Assembly (NCBI GenBank): GCA_036927565.1
Contig: JAYESD010000005.1
Coordinates: forward strand, 86,592,301-86,656,300
Length of the DNA: 64,000 nucleotides
Reading direction: 5' to 3'
Source of the DNA: Tuctoria greenei
Lineage: Eukaryota; Streptophyta; Magnoliopsida; Poales; Poaceae
The notes under the pieces are model-generated. The model saw only the letters and a list, made by a program, of their open reading frames with translations, searched no databases and was not told the DNA's origin. A program made the position numbers and the translations under genes. Shown here piece by piece: positions 31,591 through 43,089 of this stretch; position 1 is the first letter of the stretch, and each line of letters opens with the position of its first letter.

Positions 31591-32312
31591 TCATGAAATA
31601 TTTATTTTTCCTGCACACTGAAGTGAAGAAAAACAGTAAAATCCATTTCCTATCTATAACTTCATTGTGGCTTACTATTCCCAAGAAAGTTTTAGGTCGA
31701 ACACAATTCTAAATACAATCAAGAGCGCTGTCTTGTTTCCTTCAGGCCCGATCGTTTCTGGACTCGCCTTACATCGGCCTGCCGGGGTGTAGGTAGAGTG
31801 GTGTACTTAGGGTGCATGACCAGGGTAAGTCGATAGCACACTCCGGCCCTAGATTGGCTTGGCGGCATTCAGATGAGTAGACCATGAACAATATTTGGAC
31901 CCAGAAGAATAGACAATGCAACTCAAATTGTACATGAATTGGTCAAGCTAAAGTTTCTTAAGAACTGCACAACTTTGTTATAGACAAGAAAGAGAAAAAT
32001 AAAAAATATTGAGTCTGTACAAAGTAAATGCACGTGGAGTCTGTTTTCACATAATGATGTCTTTCATTATAGGTCCGGGGTACAGGGAAAACAAGTAAAC
32101 TCTTAGGGTACGGAACTAGGCTAAGTGTGTTTCGTTTCTCATTTGACTCAAGGTAGCTAGCTACACTTTTAGTTCTGAGACTGTGACAAGTGTTGCATGG
32201 ACGTTGCGGACCTAACGGGGTAGGTCCGGCTGCCCTTCCAGAGGAGCACCTGACTCTGTACAACGACTCTATAACATACATCACAGGTAATTACAGACTC
32301 ACCTCCGTGATA
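31590..32312. other. Tat-1 non-coding spacer downstream of integrase
   Basis: No frame with coding character. It is conserved with 55820-56513 of Tat-2 (CCAAGAAAGTTTTAGGTC, GGTGTAGGTAGAGTGG, GTCGATAGCACACTCCGG), so it belongs to the element. It probably holds the 3' untranslated region of the genomic RNA. Confidence 0.6.
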
Positions 32313-33690
32313 TTAAGCGTAGAACTTACGGAGGTGCTCAATGTTCCAAGGATTTGGGAGAGGTGTCCCATCCTCAGTTGCCGAGCGAACGCATCTGGGA
32401 CAGGATACTTTGATCACTCGGAAGGGTCCCTCCCAACTGGGGGAGAGTTTGTTTAACCCTTCTCTGGATTGTATTCTCCGTAGCACCAGATCGCCTTCCA
32501 CGAGCTGTCGGCTGTGAACATGTCGTTGGTGATAGTGCCAAAGAGCTTGGCGGTATCGGGCATTCCGAACAGCTGCTCGGCACCTTCCCTCTTCAAGGAG
32601 GTCAAGGTCTTCACGCCGGAGCTAGTCCTGTGTGGCTTCGTCGAAGGTCCGGACCCGGAGCGACCCCAAGGTTATTTTCGGAGGAAGGACTGCTTCAGCT
32701 CCATACACCAGGAAGAAGGGTGTCTCTCCAGTTGACCGGTTTGGAGTTGTCCTGTTGGCCCATAGAGTGGGCTGAAGATCTTCGATCCAGTTGGCTCCAT
32801 GTTTTTTCAGGCGCTCATATGTGCGCATCTTGAGTCCTTTCAGGATTTTTGCATTTGCTCTCTCGGCTTGGCCATTGCTTGCCAGGTGAGCTACGGAGGC
32901 ATAACTAACTTGGATGCAGAGGTCTTCACAGTATACATGGAAAGCAGAGCTTGTGAATTGGGTCCCATTATCTGTTATGATTTTGTTCGGGACTCCAAAT
33001 CTGCATGCAATGGACTGCACGAAGTTGATAGCTGATTGCTTGTTTATTGTCACAACTGGAGTTGCTTCTGGCCATTTGGTGAATTTGTCAATGGCAACAT
33101 ACAGGAACTTGTAACCTCTGACGGCTCTTGGGAAAGGTCCCAAGATATCCATCCCCCACACAGCGAAAGGCCATGTAGGAGGTATCATTTGTAGAGGCTG
33201 AGCCGGTGTGTGAATTTGCTTTGCATGGAACTGGCATGCTTCGCATTTCTTCACCAGCTCTGTTGCATCCTGGAGCGCTGTAGGCCAGTAAAAGCTATGC
33301 TGGAAGGCTTTACCGACCAACGTGCGGGAAGACGTGTGGTTCCCACACTCGCCCCCATGGATTTCTACGAGGAGCTCGTAGCCTTCTTCCCTTGTGATGC
33401 ACCGCATTAGGACGCCGTTGGCACCGCTCCGGTAGAGATCCCCTTCTACTAGCATGTATCTTTTAGCCAATCTGACTATCCGGTCAGCGGATACATCATC
33501 GTCAGGAAGGATATTGTCTTTCAAGTAGCTCCAGATCTCCAAGATCCATGCATCAGAGCTATCTTGAGCATTTGAGTCTTGCGTGCTGGGTTGCTCGGAG
33601 CTTCCGGCAGCACCTACGACCCTTGATGGCTGCCATGGTAACAGGGCCATCGGGACCGCCAGCTTCAGGATGCTGGTCTCGCCCCCTTCG
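32313..33690 (-). pseudogene. Tat-1 integrase
   Basis: The zinc-binding region HGGECGNH...CEACQ (about 33360-33235) is followed by the catalytic core. The first Asp is in GMDILGPF (about 33149), the second in TDNGTQF (about 32972), and the Glu in NGQAERAN (about 32864), with 35 residues between Asp and Glu as expected for DDE integrases. The core is intact, but one CAG-to-TAG stop after FDEATQD (32622-32624) cuts off the C-terminal domain, which continues in frame to a natural stop at 32313. Integrase would join cDNA to chromosomal DNA. This is the best preserved catalytic module of either Tat element. Confidence 0.9.
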
Positions 33691-35856
33691 CTCAGTTCAA
33701 CAGGCTGAGTTGTGGGTTTCGACAACCTCTGGACGAAGGTTCCGTCAGGAGCCAGAGCTCCGGTTGTTGCTTTCGTCGAGAGTTCGTCAGCTTCAGCATT
33801 ATGGACACGCTGGACATGGTGGAGGTCAAGGACATCGAAGTCCATCTGAAGCCTCTGGACTTCAAGGAGATAAGAAACTAGTTGAGGATTATGACAGGAG
33901 CATTCACCCTTCACCTGTTTAATGATGAGCTGCAAATCTCCCTTGACCAACAGCTGCTTGACACCATATGATAGTGCCACCTTTAATCCGTAAATGAGTG
34001 TTTCATACTCCGCCATGTTGTTGGTCGCCTTGAAGTCAAGGTGGACCATGTATTTTACCTTCTCCCCGGTTGGAGCGAGGAGAAGGACTCAAGCTCCGGC
34101 CCCCTGCTTTTGCATGGAGCCGTCAAAGTAGAGGGTCCAGTGAGGCTCGGTGAAGACCGGAGCCTTGAGTTCCAGTTTCTGCTCACTAGGGCCCCCAGGG
34201 TTTGATGGAGAGGGGGTCCATTCTGCCACGAAGTCTGCCAATGCTTGACTCTTGATCGCTTGTCTTGGGACGAATTCAAGATCGAATTCGGCCAATTCCG
34301 CTGCCCACATTGCAATGTTCCCAGTAGAGTTGGGATTATGCAAGATCGCACGCAGTGGATACGAAGTCACCACTGAGATCTTGTGAGCTTGGAAGTAATG
34401 GCGAAGCTTCCTGGAGGCGACGAGAACTGCGTAGAGCAGCTTGTGCACCTCTAAGTATCGAGTCTTGGCATCATGTAGTACTTCACTGATGAAGTACACT
34501 GGGCGCTGGACTGTCCGGACCCTCCCGGAGGGGCCCGGAGCTCCCTCCACATCGACCCGGACCCTCCTGGAGGGGTCCAGACCTGCTTCGGGGACCTCCG
34601 GGTCCTTGCTGGAGGAACTCGGAGCTTCTACTAGACTGACCCGGACCCTCCTGGAGGGATCCAGATCTTCTGGAGTAACTCCTTGTAGATCCAAGTCTGG
34701 GGGCTGGGACCCAGACTCACCTTCAGGAACTCCCGGACCCTCCCGGAGGGGTATGGATTCCTGAGCTTGTAAAGGTTATGGTCTCTTCGCAACCAGGACC
34801 ATGCTGACAACTTTGTTAGTTGTCGAAATGTAAAGCAGTAGAGGCTCACCAGGGTTCGGAGCTACCAAGGTTGGTAGAGTGGTGAGGAGCTGCTTTAGCT
34901 CTTGATATGCATTTTCTGCTTCTTCGGACCATTGGAATGGTTCGGACTTCCTCAACAGCTTGAAGATGGGTAGCGCCCGTTCCACCAGTCTTGATATGAA
35001 CCGGCTAAGGGCGGCTAGACATCCAGTCAGCTTCTGGACATCTTTGATGCGGGCTGGTGGCCGCATATCCTCAATGGCTATAATCTTCACGTGATTTGCC
35101 TCTATGCCCCGGTGGTTTACCAGGAAACCAAGAAGCTTTCTGGAGCTAACCCCGAAGACACACTTGTCTGGGTTCAGGTTCGTGCGAGTGACTTTCAACT
35201 TGTCAAAGATAGCTTGCAAAGTGTCAAGGAGTGACTCCTTGTCCTTAATCTTGACGACAATGTCATCAACATACACTTCCACTACGTCTCTGATGAGCTC
35301 TCCAAAGGTTTTGTACATAGCTCGTACAAATGTTGAAGCTGCATTCTTGAGACCAAATGGCATGGCAGTATAATAGTACAATCCATCTTCTATGATAAAA
35401 GAAGTATGTTCTTCATCTTCCCTAGACATTCTGATTTGATGGTACCCACAATATGCATCTAGAAAACACAGTAATTCACACCTGGAGGTGGAATCCACTA
35501 TCTAATCTATTCTAGGTAGTGGGAATGGATCTTTTGGGCATGCCTTATTCAGTGTTGTGTAGTCGATACGCATCCGAAGCTTCCCACAGGCCTTGGGTTC
35601 AACGACTGGGTTTGCCAGCCATTTTGGGTGGAAGACTTCTCGGATGAATCCAGCTTCGAGCAACTTCTTCACTTCTTGTCGTATGATGTTCTGTCGCTCT
35701 ACTGATTGCTTCCGAGACTTCTGGTGTACAGGCCGAGCGTCAGGATAGATCTTCAGATTATGCTCGATCACTTCCCTAGGGATCCCAGGCATTTGTGACG
35801 GTTACTTAGGCAAACACGTCGACATTAGTTTGGAGGAATGTGATGAGCACGAGTTC
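33691..35856 (-). pseudogene. Tat-1 reverse transcriptase, RNase H and archaeal-type RNase H
   Basis: The reverse transcriptase runs from about 35790 to 34960 with RIDYTTLNKACPKDPFPLPRI, MPFGLKNAASTF and the catalytic YVDD at about 35273-35262. A stop lies in the palm (35502-35504) and another follows VAKRP (34776). The first RNase H is split in frame by an insert of about 90 residues rich in DPSRRVRV-type repeats (34500-34765) before PVYFISEVLHDA. The second RNase H (about 34135-33780) keeps all four acids: YFDGSM, AEYETL, KGDLQL and HNAEADEL. Frameshifts occur around 34050-34090. Two RNase H domains are characteristic of the Tat lineage. Confidence 0.9.
34500..34765. repeat. Minisatellite inside the Tat-1 RNase H region
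   Basis: Imperfect units built on GGACCCTCCCGGAGGGG and GGACCCTCCTGGAGGG, themselves palindromic, about 60-80 bp apart. The units are open in the pol frame on the minus strand apart from one stop. The equivalent tract in Tat-2 is at 58700-58975. Confidence 0.85.
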
Positions 35857-38266
35857 CTATTTGTCATTCAGACCTCCCGATATACGGGTGGTCTGAGCGG
35901 CATCGGAACCGATTTGGACGACTTTGACGGGAATGTCGGTGTCGCCGCTTGGTTGCACACGGGGTGCAGGGGGTGAGCCTTGTTGACGAATGCTCGGGGG
36001 TTTCGGAGCTTGCTCCTGCTTGGATTCTTCCGACTGCGCTGTAGTAAGCGCGTGAAGTTCTTCTAGAGCTGTCACTCCGGCAGTGCGGTCTCCGCGGATT
36101 CGGAGAACAGCAGCTGATGTTGGCATCTTCAACACCAGGTAGCCATAATGAGCAGCAGCCATGAACATGTACAAGGCGGGTCTGCACAGAATGGCGTTGA
36201 AGGGTAAGTTGATCTGAGCAACGTCAAGGAACAACTTCTCAGTGCGATAATTCTCTCAAGTCCCGAAGGTCACGGGGAGAGTAATGGCACCGAGTGGGGT
36301 TATGGCCCCCGGACCTACTCCGGAGAAAGGTCAGGAGGGGCGAAGGTCCAAAGGTCAGAGCTGAAGCTTGACGAAAGCTTTGAAGCTTATGAGGTTCAGC
36401 CCCGAACCTCCGTCCACCATTACATGGTGGAGTTGAATGTTGTTGATGGTTGGTAATACCATCAATGGAAGTTGACCAGCTCCAATCATGTTCTGAGGGC
36501 AGTCCGACATGTCGAAAGTGATGGCGGTATCCATCCACATCCGGTGTGGCTCTGCCCTGGCGGTGGGAGCTATCGAAGCCATGTCCCGCCGCATTGTCTT
36601 AAGGACACGGCGGGAGGTGATGTCCCACGAACCACCAAAGATGGTGTTCATGGTCTTCCGATGCTCATTGTCGGAGACATCGGAGTCATCGTTGACGGAA
36701 GTGTAAACATCCTTCAGGACCTTTTTAGGATCCTGAAATCCTAACTCCTCTTCAGCCGGAGCTTCATCGACTTTCTGTTTTCCTTCCCTCTGACGGAAAG
36801 GAACTTCTTCCCGGCGCTTGTTGTAGCACTCGACAAGGATTTGGACCTCCCGACAGTCTTCCAAGTTGTGGCTGTTCGACTTGTGAATAGGACACCACAC
36901 TTTGGATTTTCCACCGTCTTCAGAGGACGACCGAGGTCATTTCTGAAAGCGTGGCCCCCGGCCACCCGGAGCTGTAGCAGCTGCAGCAGTAGATGTGTCG
37001 GCCAACGGCTTCTTCTTGCCATTGGACTTTTCCTTATTTTTGCCACTCCCGGAGGTAGTGGCTTTGCCTTTGGAGGATTTTCTACCATCCTCTGGAGGTG
37101 GTTTGGAGTGCATTTCATGGCCCTCCATAGCTTTGGCACACTTGTCTGCCAAGCTGAAGAGCTCCGTGATGCTGGTGATCTCCTTGATCGCCAGCTTCTC
37201 CAGCATCTTCTTATCTCGTACGCCCTGTCTAAATGCCACAATAACAGAGGCACTGGAGATAGAAGGAATAGTGTTTCGTACCTGGGAGAACCTCTGGACA
37301 AATGAGCGCAAGGATTCTCCCACCTTCTGCACGATAGCAAAAAGGTCCAGTTCGGTGCCTGGCTGGGTGTATGAACTCCCGAAATTGGCGGTGAACTGTT
37401 GGCACAATTCCTCCCAACTATTGATGGAGTTGTGAGGAAGGCTCATGAACCAGGACCTGGCGGTCCCAGTCAAGTCCACTGGGAAGTAGTTGGCCATTAT
37501 GGCCTCGTTACCTCCGGCCGCAAGGATTGCGGTGGAGTAAATCTGGAGAAACTCATTGGGATTAATAGTCCCGTCAAATTTCTCCGGCAGGTGAGGCCAG
37601 AACTTTTGTGGCCATCTAACCATGTGTAGGTGCATGGCCAGGGCAGAACAGCCTCCTCCTACTCCCTTGGGAGCAGACTGTCTCGAGCCTCTCGCCTTTC
37701 GCGAACACACTCGATATAGACACGGCCGTCCTGTTGACGGTAACGGCGATCAAGCTCCGCCCGGAGGTCATGAGTTGAAATCTTGGTTACTGTATGACTG
37801 CGTCGCGCCCCGGAAGGTAGCGACGTAACTTGCTGAGATGCAGCATGCCTCCTATTTTGGGAAGTGTGCTGACCAAGTCTGCCCGACACAGTCCGGCGCT
37901 GCGATGGGGCCTGCCCTGAAGGGGGAGGACCTTGGTTACTAATGTGATCGGCTGCTGCTGCAACCAAATGTTCCACATCAGCCCTACATTGCTCCATTGC
38001 ACCCTGGGATGCACCTGGAGGTGGTGGACGTTGGAGGAGAGCACGCGCTGCATGGAGTGCATGTTCAGGGTTGTTGTTATTGGCCGATGCGGTGACCGAT
38101 GCCGATGTGCCGTCACGCTGCCCAGCTTGACGTGTTGGTGCAGGCGGTGGCGGTGGAGGCATGACTCCTGCTGGAGCCGTGGCACCTGCTGGTTGCTGCA
38201 TGTTGGAGGGATTGCTCCCAGAAGGTTGAACAGCAGGATTGCCGATCCAGCGGCTGAGTTCACCAT
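35857..38266 (-). pseudogene. Tat-1 gag-protease
   Basis: ATG at 38266 (MVNSAAGS). The N-terminal part is proline-rich (PPPPPPAPTRQ) with a frameshift near 38220, then ASVTASANNNNPEHALHAAR. Another shift near 37670 leads to the gag core (PEKFDGTINPNEFLQIYSTA, SWFMSLPHNSINSWEELCQQF; about 37640-37180). The knuckle CPIHKSNSHNLEDC (about 36894) is of the C-x2-H-x4-H-x4-C kind seen in Tat. The aspartic protease active site VDGGSGLNLIS lies at about 36420-36385 and is present here. Stops interrupt near 36937, 36355 and 36239. The segment ends in an in-frame TAG (35857-35859) that is also present in Tat-2. Confidence 0.85.
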
Positions 38267-38285
38267 CCTTGAAATCTTGGGCGAC

Positions 38286-38303
38286 ACCCTTCCTGGCGCG
38301 TCA
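38286..38303 (-). promoter_or_regulatory. Primer-binding site of Tat-1
   Basis: On the minus strand TGACGCGCCAGGAAGG follows the LTR end by two bases. Tat-2 has TGGCGCGCCAGGTAGGGG at the same place. The cognate tRNA was not assigned. Confidence 0.6.
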
Positions 38304-38305
38304 AC

Positions 38306-38702
38306 TATTGGTGTTTGGATCCGGCAGATCTCCCAATACTACTGTTGGTAGATCGCGGAGTTGTAGTTCGGTAATGGGCGCGCAGAGATTCAAGAAGGTA
38401 AATGACAAGTGGACATAAGGATTTACGTAGTTCGGGCCACCTGAGTGTAATACCCTACTCCACGGGGTGTGTTGGTGTTGTATTGAGCGTGTGAGTCTAG
38501 AAGAAGCTCCATAAGAAGAAGCTCGTCTAGGTCAAGGAGTCCAGAAGAGGTCTGGAGCCGTACCTTGTGTATCGTCGACCAGTCCTTTTATAGTACAAGG
38601 ATTGGTCGTTACACAGTTAGCCTGGCCCGACATGTGGCCCGGCGATTACGCATGCTTGATACACAATTAATGAGGTTAATTACCCTTAATAGCCCGGTAA
38701 CG
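38306..38702 (-). mobile_element. Tat-1 5' LTR, truncated
   Basis: Aligns with the first 395 or so bases of 26036-26910 (as drawn on the plus strand), up to TTAATAGCC(C/T)GGTAA. The remaining 480 bases, including U3 and its motifs, are missing. The next bases belong to copia-2 pol. Confidence 0.9.
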
Positions 38703-40305
38703 AACGAGTTACATGGTCCAGGTTTTGCGATCCAAACTCTCATGCTCATTCTGCTTTTGTTGCTTTTTTTGAACCCAAATATATATCACACGCACTCACT
38801 AATGAATCTTGGATTATTGCCATGCAAGAAGAGTTAGAAAATTTTGAAAGAAATAATGATTGGAAACTTGTACCTCCTCCTCAAGGTCACACTTTAATTG
38901 GAACTAAATGGGTGTTTAAAATAAACAAAGTGAGGATGGGGTTGTGTTTAGGAATAAGGCTAGGTTGGTTTCTCAAGGTTTCACTCAAGTTGAAGGTCTA
39001 GATTTTGATGAAACTTTTGCTCCTGTTGCTAGATTAGAAGCCATAAGAATTTTGTTAGCTTTTGCTGCATCTAAAGGTTTTAAGCTATATCAAATGGATG
39101 TTAAAATTACTTTTCTTAATGGCTACATAGATGAGGAGGTTTATGTCAAACAACCACCAGGTTTTGAAAATTCAAATTTTCCTAGTCATGTTTACAAACT
39201 GTCCAAAGCGTTGTACGGTCTCAAACAAGCCCCTAGAGCATGGAATGATAGGTTAAAAACATTCTTACTTGAAAAGGGGTTTACCATGGGCAAGGTTGAT
39301 AAAACTCTTTTTGTGCTTAAGCATGGCAATGACTCATTATTCGTTCAAGTGTATGTGGATGATATTATCTTTGGTTGTGTTTCTCATGATCTTGTGTCCA
39401 AGTTATCAGCTATAATGAGTTCAGAATTTGAGATGAGTATGATGGAAGAACTCATGTACTTTTTGGGGCTGCAAATCAAGCAAACCAAGGAGGGTACCTT
39501 TGTGCATCAAACGAAGTATACAAAAGACCTCCTAAGGCGCTTCAACATGGACAAATGCAAGCCTCTTTGGACACCAATGGTAACAACAACAACACTTGAA
39601 CTTGATGAAGATGGTGAACCCGTGGATCAAAAAGAATATAGAAGCATGATCGGATCACTTTTATACCTCACGGCATCAAGACCGGACATACAATTCAGCG
39701 TATGTCTTTGTGCACGGTTTCAAGCCTCCCCATGTGCTTCACATCGTCAATCCGTCAAAAGGATTCTCAGGTACTTACATGGAACTCAAGAATTTGGCAT
39801 TTTTCTTCCTTCTTCCTCAACCGTTACTTTGAAAGCTTTTTCCGATGCTGATTTTGGAGGTTGTAGGATTGATAGGAAAAGTACTTTCGGTGCTTGTCAT
39901 TTTCTTGGTAATTCACTTATTGCTTGGTTCTCTAGAAAACAAAATTCAGTTGCACAATCCACAGCCGAATCTGAATATGTAGCTGCTGCTAGTGCTTGCT
40001 CACAAATTCTTTGGATTGTTCAAACATTTAAGGACTATGGGGTTGATATAGATAGTGGTCCACTGTTTTGTGATAACACTAGTGTCATTTGCATTGCTAA
40101 AAACCCTGTGCAACATTCTAGAACTAAGAACATTGATATTAGGTATCACTTTCTCCGTGATAATGTTGAAAAAGGAAACATTGTGCTTCACCATGTAGAT
40201 ACCGAACAACAATTGGCTGACATTTTTACAAAACCTTTGGATTTCACTCGTTTTCATTACATTCGTAGTGAAATAGGGGTTATGCATCCTCATGGGTTGA
40301 ATTGA
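38703..40305 (+). pseudogene. Copia-2 reverse transcriptase and RNase H
   Basis: Begins with a short stretch upstream of the RVT_2 domain (AFVAFFEPKYISHAL, NESWIIAMQEELENF). One missing A near 38918 shifts the frame in KWVFK. From 38944 the frame is open for over 450 codons: KARLVSQGFTQVEGLDFDET, KALYGLKQAPRAW, the catalytic YVDD at about 39354-39365, then a copia RNase H with SDADFGGC, STAESEYVAAA and a conserved HFLRDNVEKG tail, ending TGA at 40303-40305. In the family it copies the RNA genome. The open RT/RNase H with only one frameshift suggests a younger insertion than copia-1. Protease and integrase are deleted. Confidence 0.9.
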
Positions 40306-41266
40306 GGGGGAGTTTTCAAACTTGGGAAGTCTATGTGTGAATCTGAAATTAAAATAATATGAGCATAGTATTTCATACATATATGACTTTGTGATTCCTT
40401 TTACATGCTGAAAATTCTTACTACATTACTCGTGTTATACATTTTGTAGTTTTTGCCATGCCTAGTAATTGGAATAACTACTTACACTAAATCTGGCCAT
40501 GGTCAAACTTTCTTGCTCTTTTGAACTTGTTGCATGCTCACAAGTGTTTTTAATCATAAAGAATTAATCAAGCAATCAACTCACATGTTGAGTTTTTGTG
40601 AACAAATATAAGTTGAGAAAAGATCAAGAGAATATGCATGCATCGCACTTCTTCTTTTGAGATGGCTTATCATTGCACTTAGATATGAACTTGGAAGAAG
40701 TTGTGTATGACTAAAACCATGTCCTTAAGCTTCTGATTGTCAAATGACATAGGCTTGGCTTGGTTGGTTAGAATAAGGCAGATGCGCATATAATCTCTTG
40801 CAAATATCATATGATCTAAATTTGTGCTTTGAAAAATAATAAAATGCAGCAACAAGTGTCATGCTCTCAGGTTTTGAAATAGTTAAGTTTGTGAGATCAT
40901 GACTTGTTTAAATTGAAAATTACATTTGATCTATAGCATGGCTTACACTACTTTATGTATCTCATTGATGTGATAGTGTAAGTTACTTGATAGTATGACT
41001 TGGATAAGCTTTGTTTTATATGTATATGTTATAATATGCTCATAACAATTAAAATTTCTCTTTTGAACCTTGCTGAATACATTGTCAAAGGGAGAGAGAT
41101 AATATGGTGAAGTATGCAAGGGGGAGAAATATGTATAGAGGGAGAGAGAACTTTATTTCTATCTCATTTGATTTTCAAAAAGGGGGGAAATTCTTCTCAA
41201 AACTTTTCATGCCAATGTCCGTATTTTGAATGGTGTTGCCAATGCATTCATCAAGGGGGAGATTGT
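40306..41266 (+). other. Copia-2 3' region with repeated polypurine tracts
   Basis: About 960 bases between pol and LTR without a convincing frame. Purine tracts occur right after the pol stop (TTGAGGGGGAG, 40301-40311), at about 41118 (CAAGGGGGAGA), at about 41181 (AAAAAGGGGGGAAA) and immediately before the LTR (TCAAGGGGGAGAT, 41254-41266); the last is the expected plus-strand primer. SIRE-lineage elements may have an extra envelope-like frame here, but none is visible. Confidence 0.6.
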
Positions 41267-41351
41267 GAGACCTATGTGTGCTGAATGCATTGGCTTTAAC
41301 AATAAAAGTTTTGAATGCTGCCATAACATCTTTTTAGCATGGTCCCACAAT

Positions 41352-41690
41352 AGGTCCGACTTTCTGTTTCTAGGTCTGACATGTTCTTGGGTAGCTCTGG
41401 TGAGCTTTGTCTTTAGCTCCGGCATGTCTTTGATAGCTCCGGCATGTATTTGTTAAACTCCGATATGTTTTGCTAGGTCCGACTTATGTTGGTTAGCTCC
41501 GACATGTTTTTTCTAGCTCCGACTTATCAGATGACTAGTTCCGACTAGTTTTGGTTAGCTCCGGCGCTAGGTTGTCCTAGCTTTGGTAAGCTCCAGCGCT
41601 AGGTTGTTCTAGCTTTGGTAAGCTCCGACGCTAGGTTGTACTAGCTTTGGTAAGCTCTGGCTCAGGCTCCGGTTAGCTTTGGCAAGGTTC
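41352..41690. repeat. AGCTCCGG/GGTCCGAC motif array in copia-2 U3
   Basis: At least ten sites of the form (T)AGCTCCG(G/A), with variants AGGTCCGAC, AGTTCCGAC and AACTCCGAT, often followed by CATGT or CGCTAGG. It lies about 780-1,120 bases upstream of the TATA box. Similar motifs occupy the Tat U3. Confidence 0.8.
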
Positions 41691-42472
41691 GGAGCTTGAT
41701 CGCAATGATCCTGTTTTTACTGAGAATTGTTTTGAACTTGCTTTATATTCTTGGAAAGATCGCTTAGTATTCAGTTTCTAAGTTTTTAGTGCATTTTGGT
41801 TGATATGGTTGATATCATTTTGCTATGGTTTGCAACATGCTTATGTGAGGTGCTCACGTAAGGTGTTTTGTTCAGAACTAACTTGAGTCAAGTCGCGGAC
41901 TTGGGCTCGTACGGATTTGTTGTTTATTCATGTCCAGGTGTTGCTTGAGTTCAAGACATGGCTGGTGACGGGATCCATTGAACTAGTCTTAGAGAGAAGA
42001 TGAGGTTCAACAACCAAGTTCGAGAGGAATTGTGGTTGAGTTGATCGAGAGGTTGTGCAGCATGTTTTAATGAAGAACAATGCATATGAAGGTGTCGTAG
42101 ACGTCATTGGAAGATGTTTGCATGTGTGCAAGGAGTTCATGGTCGTGGCTACATGGTTCTGAGGCGTGATCAAGAGATGTGGACATAAAGAATTGGTCGG
42201 AAAGGTCCAACCGACTAGGTTATGGACTCAGGCTGCGGCTGAGTCGGGTTTGACTCAAATATGGAAAGATTTGAGTTGGTTATGATAGGATTTCATGTGG
42301 GTCACGAATTTGAGTTGTTTAGGAATTTGGTATACGTTCCTAAGATGTTTGGAAGTCTTAAGATTGCTTCTATCTGCGTATAGAAGAGTCCTAAGCAGTT
42401 ACGGAAAGTTCCAATTCGTGATCAGAGTAGGATTAGAGTCCTAGTTGAGATTGGGTTGGCCTAAGGGCTGGT

Positions 42473-42479
42473 TATATAA
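42473..42479 (+). promoter_or_regulatory. TATA box of the copia-2 LTR
   Basis: GGTTATATAAGCAAGG, a strong TATA context in a spacer that otherwise lacks one. Confidence 0.65.
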
Positions 42480-43089
42480 GCAAGGGAGGCCAGAGCTCAT
42501 GGTGCACGACTTTGGGGCTGTTCCTCTTGTGTTCTATTGAATAAAATTCATAGTTAGAAGGAACTTTTGTGCCTTGTTCGTCCGACTTGTTCCAGACAAG
42601 TTTTACTCGTCGAGTTTCTGGACAGCACTACCTTTTGTCGGTGGTTTTATCATAACTCGAGTTTTATAGATCCAATTTACGTGATTCTTTCTGGGTTGTC
42701 TTCACAACTTGATTATCTATTATCTGTCAAAATTTCACGTTCATTGGATTTGTGGTTTCTGATCTACACAAGTATCTTTGCAGCATTCCAGAACTGTTTT
42801 TCTCGGGTAGGACAGATTGACCTTTATTCGATCTGTTGATCATAACTTGAGTTTCTCTCAACGAATTTGAGTTATTCTTCTTGTGTTTTCTTCGTGACTT
42901 GATTCTATCTGATATATATCACTTTTGTCCCGGTGAAACACGTTTATTTTAGTCTCACACACGATTTATTCAACATATCGTTTTTCTGCCGAAGGGGTTG
43001 GGATTTAATTGTTTCCACTGTGCAAGATTTTTTAAATCTACCATTTACGCCCTCCTCTGGTAGTTTTTCACGTGCTCTTCGATCCTACA

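Larger units (their letters stand above)
26036..38702 (-). mobile_element. Tat-1, Tat-lineage Ty3/gypsy element
   Basis: Minus-strand order: truncated 5' LTR (38306-38702), primer site, gag-protease, reverse transcriptase, RNase H, second archaeal-type RNase H, integrase, hairpin cluster, a convergent plus-strand gene and the 3' LTR (26036-26910). The dual RNase H and the opposite-strand gene before the 3' LTR are features of grass Tat elements (RIRE2/Retand type). It shares layout and most sequence with Tat-2. The outer 480 or so bases of the 5' LTR are lost at the copia junction, so no target duplication can be read. Confidence 0.9.
25889..43089 (+). mobile_element. Copia-2 (SIRE/Maximus-like) with Tat-1 nested and internal deletion
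   Basis: The left LTR start TGTGAGACCTATGTGTGC at 25889 matches the right LTR start at 41267. The right LTR ends CGATCCTACA at 43089. GAGGA precedes and follows the element, an expected 5-bp duplication, though inside a GAG repeat it is weak evidence. Only 147 bp of the 5' LTR remain before Tat-1 begins. The rest of that LTR, primer site, gag, protease and integrase are deleted, and sequence resumes just before the reverse transcriptase at about 38703. Confidence 0.85.
41267..43089 (+). mobile_element. Copia-2 3' LTR
   Basis: 1,823 bp from TGTGAGACC to CGATCCTACA. U3 contains a run of AGCTCCG(G/A) and GGTCCGAC motifs at 41352-41690, spaced about 20-30 bases. The TATA box at 42473-42479 (GTTATATAAGC) puts the start of R near 42505. 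The left end matches the 25889-26035 remnant. Confidence 0.9.

Noticed and set aside
40306..41266. Envelope-like gene in the copia-2 3' region
   Set aside because: No open frame of useful length or membrane-segment pattern was seen, though SIRE relatives may have one.
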